Positions 62,987 through 64,000 of a stretch of 64,000 bases of DNA are shown here, piece after piece; the stretch's first letter is position 1; the number at the start of each line of letters is the position of its first letter. Under the pieces are notes generated by a model. It did not search any database. It had not been told where the DNA came from and was given only the letters and a program-made list of their open reading frames with translations. The DNA is from an uncultured Ellagibacter sp. (GTDB lineage: Bacteria > Actinomycetota > Coriobacteriia > Coriobacteriales > Eggerthellaceae): contig NZ_CAKTTZ010000004.1 in NCBI RefSeq assembly GCF_934617235.1, forward strand, positions 1-64,000, given 5' to 3'. The translations under genes were made by a program, and so were the position numbers.

Positions 62987-63688
62987 CTACCACTCAATCG
63001 TTTCAGCGGAGGCGGGATGGGCGTTTTGCTCCACGGCGGCAACCTTGCCCTCGCGGATATGGATCACGCGGTCGGCGATATCGGTGAACGCAGAATTGTG
63101 CGTGATAAGCACGACAGTCTTGCCCGTGTTCGCGCACGTATCCTGCAAAAGCTTCAAGATAGCCTTGCCCGTCTTGTAATCGAGGGCACCCGTGGGCTCG
63201 TCGGCCAGAAGCACCTTCGGGTTCTTTGCGAGCGCACGGGCAATAGCGACGCGCTGCTGTTCGCCGCCCGAGAGCTGCGAGGGGAAGTTGTCGATGCGAT
63301 GAGAGAGGCCAACTTCGGCAAGGACTTCAGCGGCATCGAGAGGGTCGGTGCAAATCTGGCTTGCGAGCTCAACGTTCTCGAGCGCCGTCAGGTTCTGCAC
63401 AAGGTTGTAGAATTGGAACACGAAGCCGATGTCGTAACGGCGGTAATACGTGAGCTCCTTCTCGTTAAACGAGCTCACCTCGCGACCGTCGAGCATAATC
63501 GTGCCCGACGTGCAGGAATCCATGCCGCCGAGCATGTTCAAAAGCGTGGTCTTACCCGAGCCCGAAGGCCCGACCACGACGACGAACTCGCCTTTTTCGA
63601 CGGTAAACGACATACCGTCGACAGCGGCGACCTCAACCTCGCCCATCTGATAGATTTTGCGAACCTCGCGGAACTCGATAAACGCCAT
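62987..63688 (-). CDS. MacB/LolD-type ABC ATPase
   Basis: 233 residues with Walker A GPSGSGKTT, signature LSGGEQQRVAIARAL, Walker B VLLADEPTGALD and H-loop ITHNS. The ATG at 63688 follows GAGGAGTCC; a further in-frame ATG at 63721 lies inside the promoter. It forms a two-gene operon with the permease. Confidence 0.94.
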   Translation of the reverse strand: MAFIEFREVRKIYQMGEVEVAAVDGMSFTVEKGEFVVVVGPSGSGKTTLLNMLGGMDSCTSGTIMLDGREVSSFNEKELTYYRRYDIGFVFQFYNLVQNLTALENVELASQICTDPLDAAEVLAEVGLSHRIDNFPSQLSGGEQQRVAIARALAKNPKVLLADEPTGALDYKTGKAILKLLQDTCANTGKTVVLITHNSAFTDIADRVIHIREGKVAAVEQNAHPASAETIEW

Positions 63689-63719
63689 GCGGACTCCTCG
63701 AAATATCGTCGTTTGTCCC

Positions 63720-63725
63720 ATTATA
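63720..63725 (-). promoter_or_regulatory. -10 box (TATAAT) of the ABC operon
   Basis: TATAAT on the minus strand lies about 31 bases before the ATG at 63688. No good -35 at the usual spacing. Confidence 0.5.
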
Positions 63726-63790
63726 GCGAAACCTCACCGTTAAACGCGCTCGAGGTTGACCAAGAGCAAAGGATAGCGGGCGTCAAGAAA

Positions 63791-63822
63791 GAAAAAGCCC
63801 CAGGTCAAATAACCTGGGGCTT
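63791..63822 (-). terminator. Terminator after rplW
   Basis: AAGCCCCAGGT (63795-63805) and ACCTGGGGCTT (63812-63822) form an 11-bp perfect stem; TTTTTC follows on the minus strand. It lies 34 bases after the rplW stop. Confidence 0.93.
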
Positions 63823-63855
63823 ACTAGCAGGCGTCAAACGCTCAGAGATAGGACT

Positions 63856-64000
63856 CTAGGCGTTGAACAGCTCGATGGAATCGCCTTCCTTGAGCGTGAC
63901 CATGGCCTTCTTCCACGTACGGGTACGGCCAGCCGCACCGCGCATGCGCTTCGGCTTGGACTTCACGTTCAGGGTGTTCACCTTGGTCACCGTCACGTTG
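63856..64000 (-). CDS. rplW: Ribosomal protein L23 (rplW), C-terminal part only
   Basis: The last 47 codons read VNTLNVKSKPKRMRG, then RTRTWKKAMVTLKEGDSIEL, which is the conserved end of L23; the 5' part lies beyond the window. L23 sits at the polypeptide exit tunnel, where trigger factor docks. Normally rplB follows rplW in the S10 operon; here a terminator and an ABC operon follow. Confidence 0.9.
   Translation of the reverse strand, partial: NVTVTKVNTLNVKSKPKRMRGAAGRTRTWKKAMVTLKEGDSIELFNA

Overview
The window reads as chromosomal DNA of a GC-rich actinobacterium, most likely class Coriobacteriia (Eggerthellaceae-like). This rests on the high GC content, the many SLH, GH25 and VanW cell-surface proteins, an anaerobic GlpA/DUF1667-type flavoprotein locus, NlpC/P60 and DUF6541 proteins, and TANNNT -10 boxes that sit at leaderless start codons. 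No rRNA, CRISPR array, prophage or transposase was seen.

Layout. 1-13.7 kb is mostly housekeeping: a truncated tRNA-Tyr, a secreted NlpC/P60 hydrolase, a PutP-type Na+/solute symporter, a MocR-type aminotransferase, an AddAB-like helicase-nuclease pair, a small zinc-ribbon protein, a membrane-anchored unknown protein and a methyltransferase. 13.7-14.7 kb is non-coding and carries a 158-bp unit with terminal inverted repeats plus other repeats. 14.7-25.2 kb is a long minus-strand lic-type cluster: a DMT permease (LicB-like), a LicA kinase, an EutH-type ethanolamine permease, a three-part HTH/cytidylyltransferase/kinase protein, two LicD phosphotransferases, two glycosyltransferases, a flippase and a DUF2304 protein. 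Together these look able to import choline and/or ethanolamine, activate it and attach it as a phospho-substituent to a surface glycan.

25.3-50 kb continues the envelope-polymer locus: more GT2 and GT4 glycosyltransferases, a DUF6541 polytopic protein, a secreted protein with four ricin-type trefoils and a VanW domain, an acyltransferase, a CsaB-like polysaccharide pyruvyl transferase, a GH25 lysozyme with SLH repeats, a Wzm/Wzt-type polymer exporter and a FlaA1/CapD-type dehydratase. The exporter ATPase carries a three-repeat CWB2 module, a fold normally found outside the cell, where a Wzt cargo-binding domain would be expected. An AT-richer HipBA-like toxin-antitoxin module (about 37.8-39.5 kb) sits inside this locus, with three evenly spaced operators, and is flanked by about 62-bp copies of the acyltransferase gene end.

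50-64 kb returns to general functions: a 999-residue fused flavoprotein with its DUF1667 partner, a YgiQ-type radical SAM protein, a lipid kinase, an SLH protein, trigger factor, a large MacB/FtsX-type permease with its ATPase, and the 3' end of rplW (L23), which is unexpectedly followed by a terminator.

Main themes: a glycan assembly, export and decoration locus whose products probably anchor the SLH proteins (pyruvylated polymer) and may carry phosphocholine or phosphoethanolamine, and an unusual exporter with a probable new cargo-recognition domain. Functions come from sequence motifs read by eye; no database search was run.
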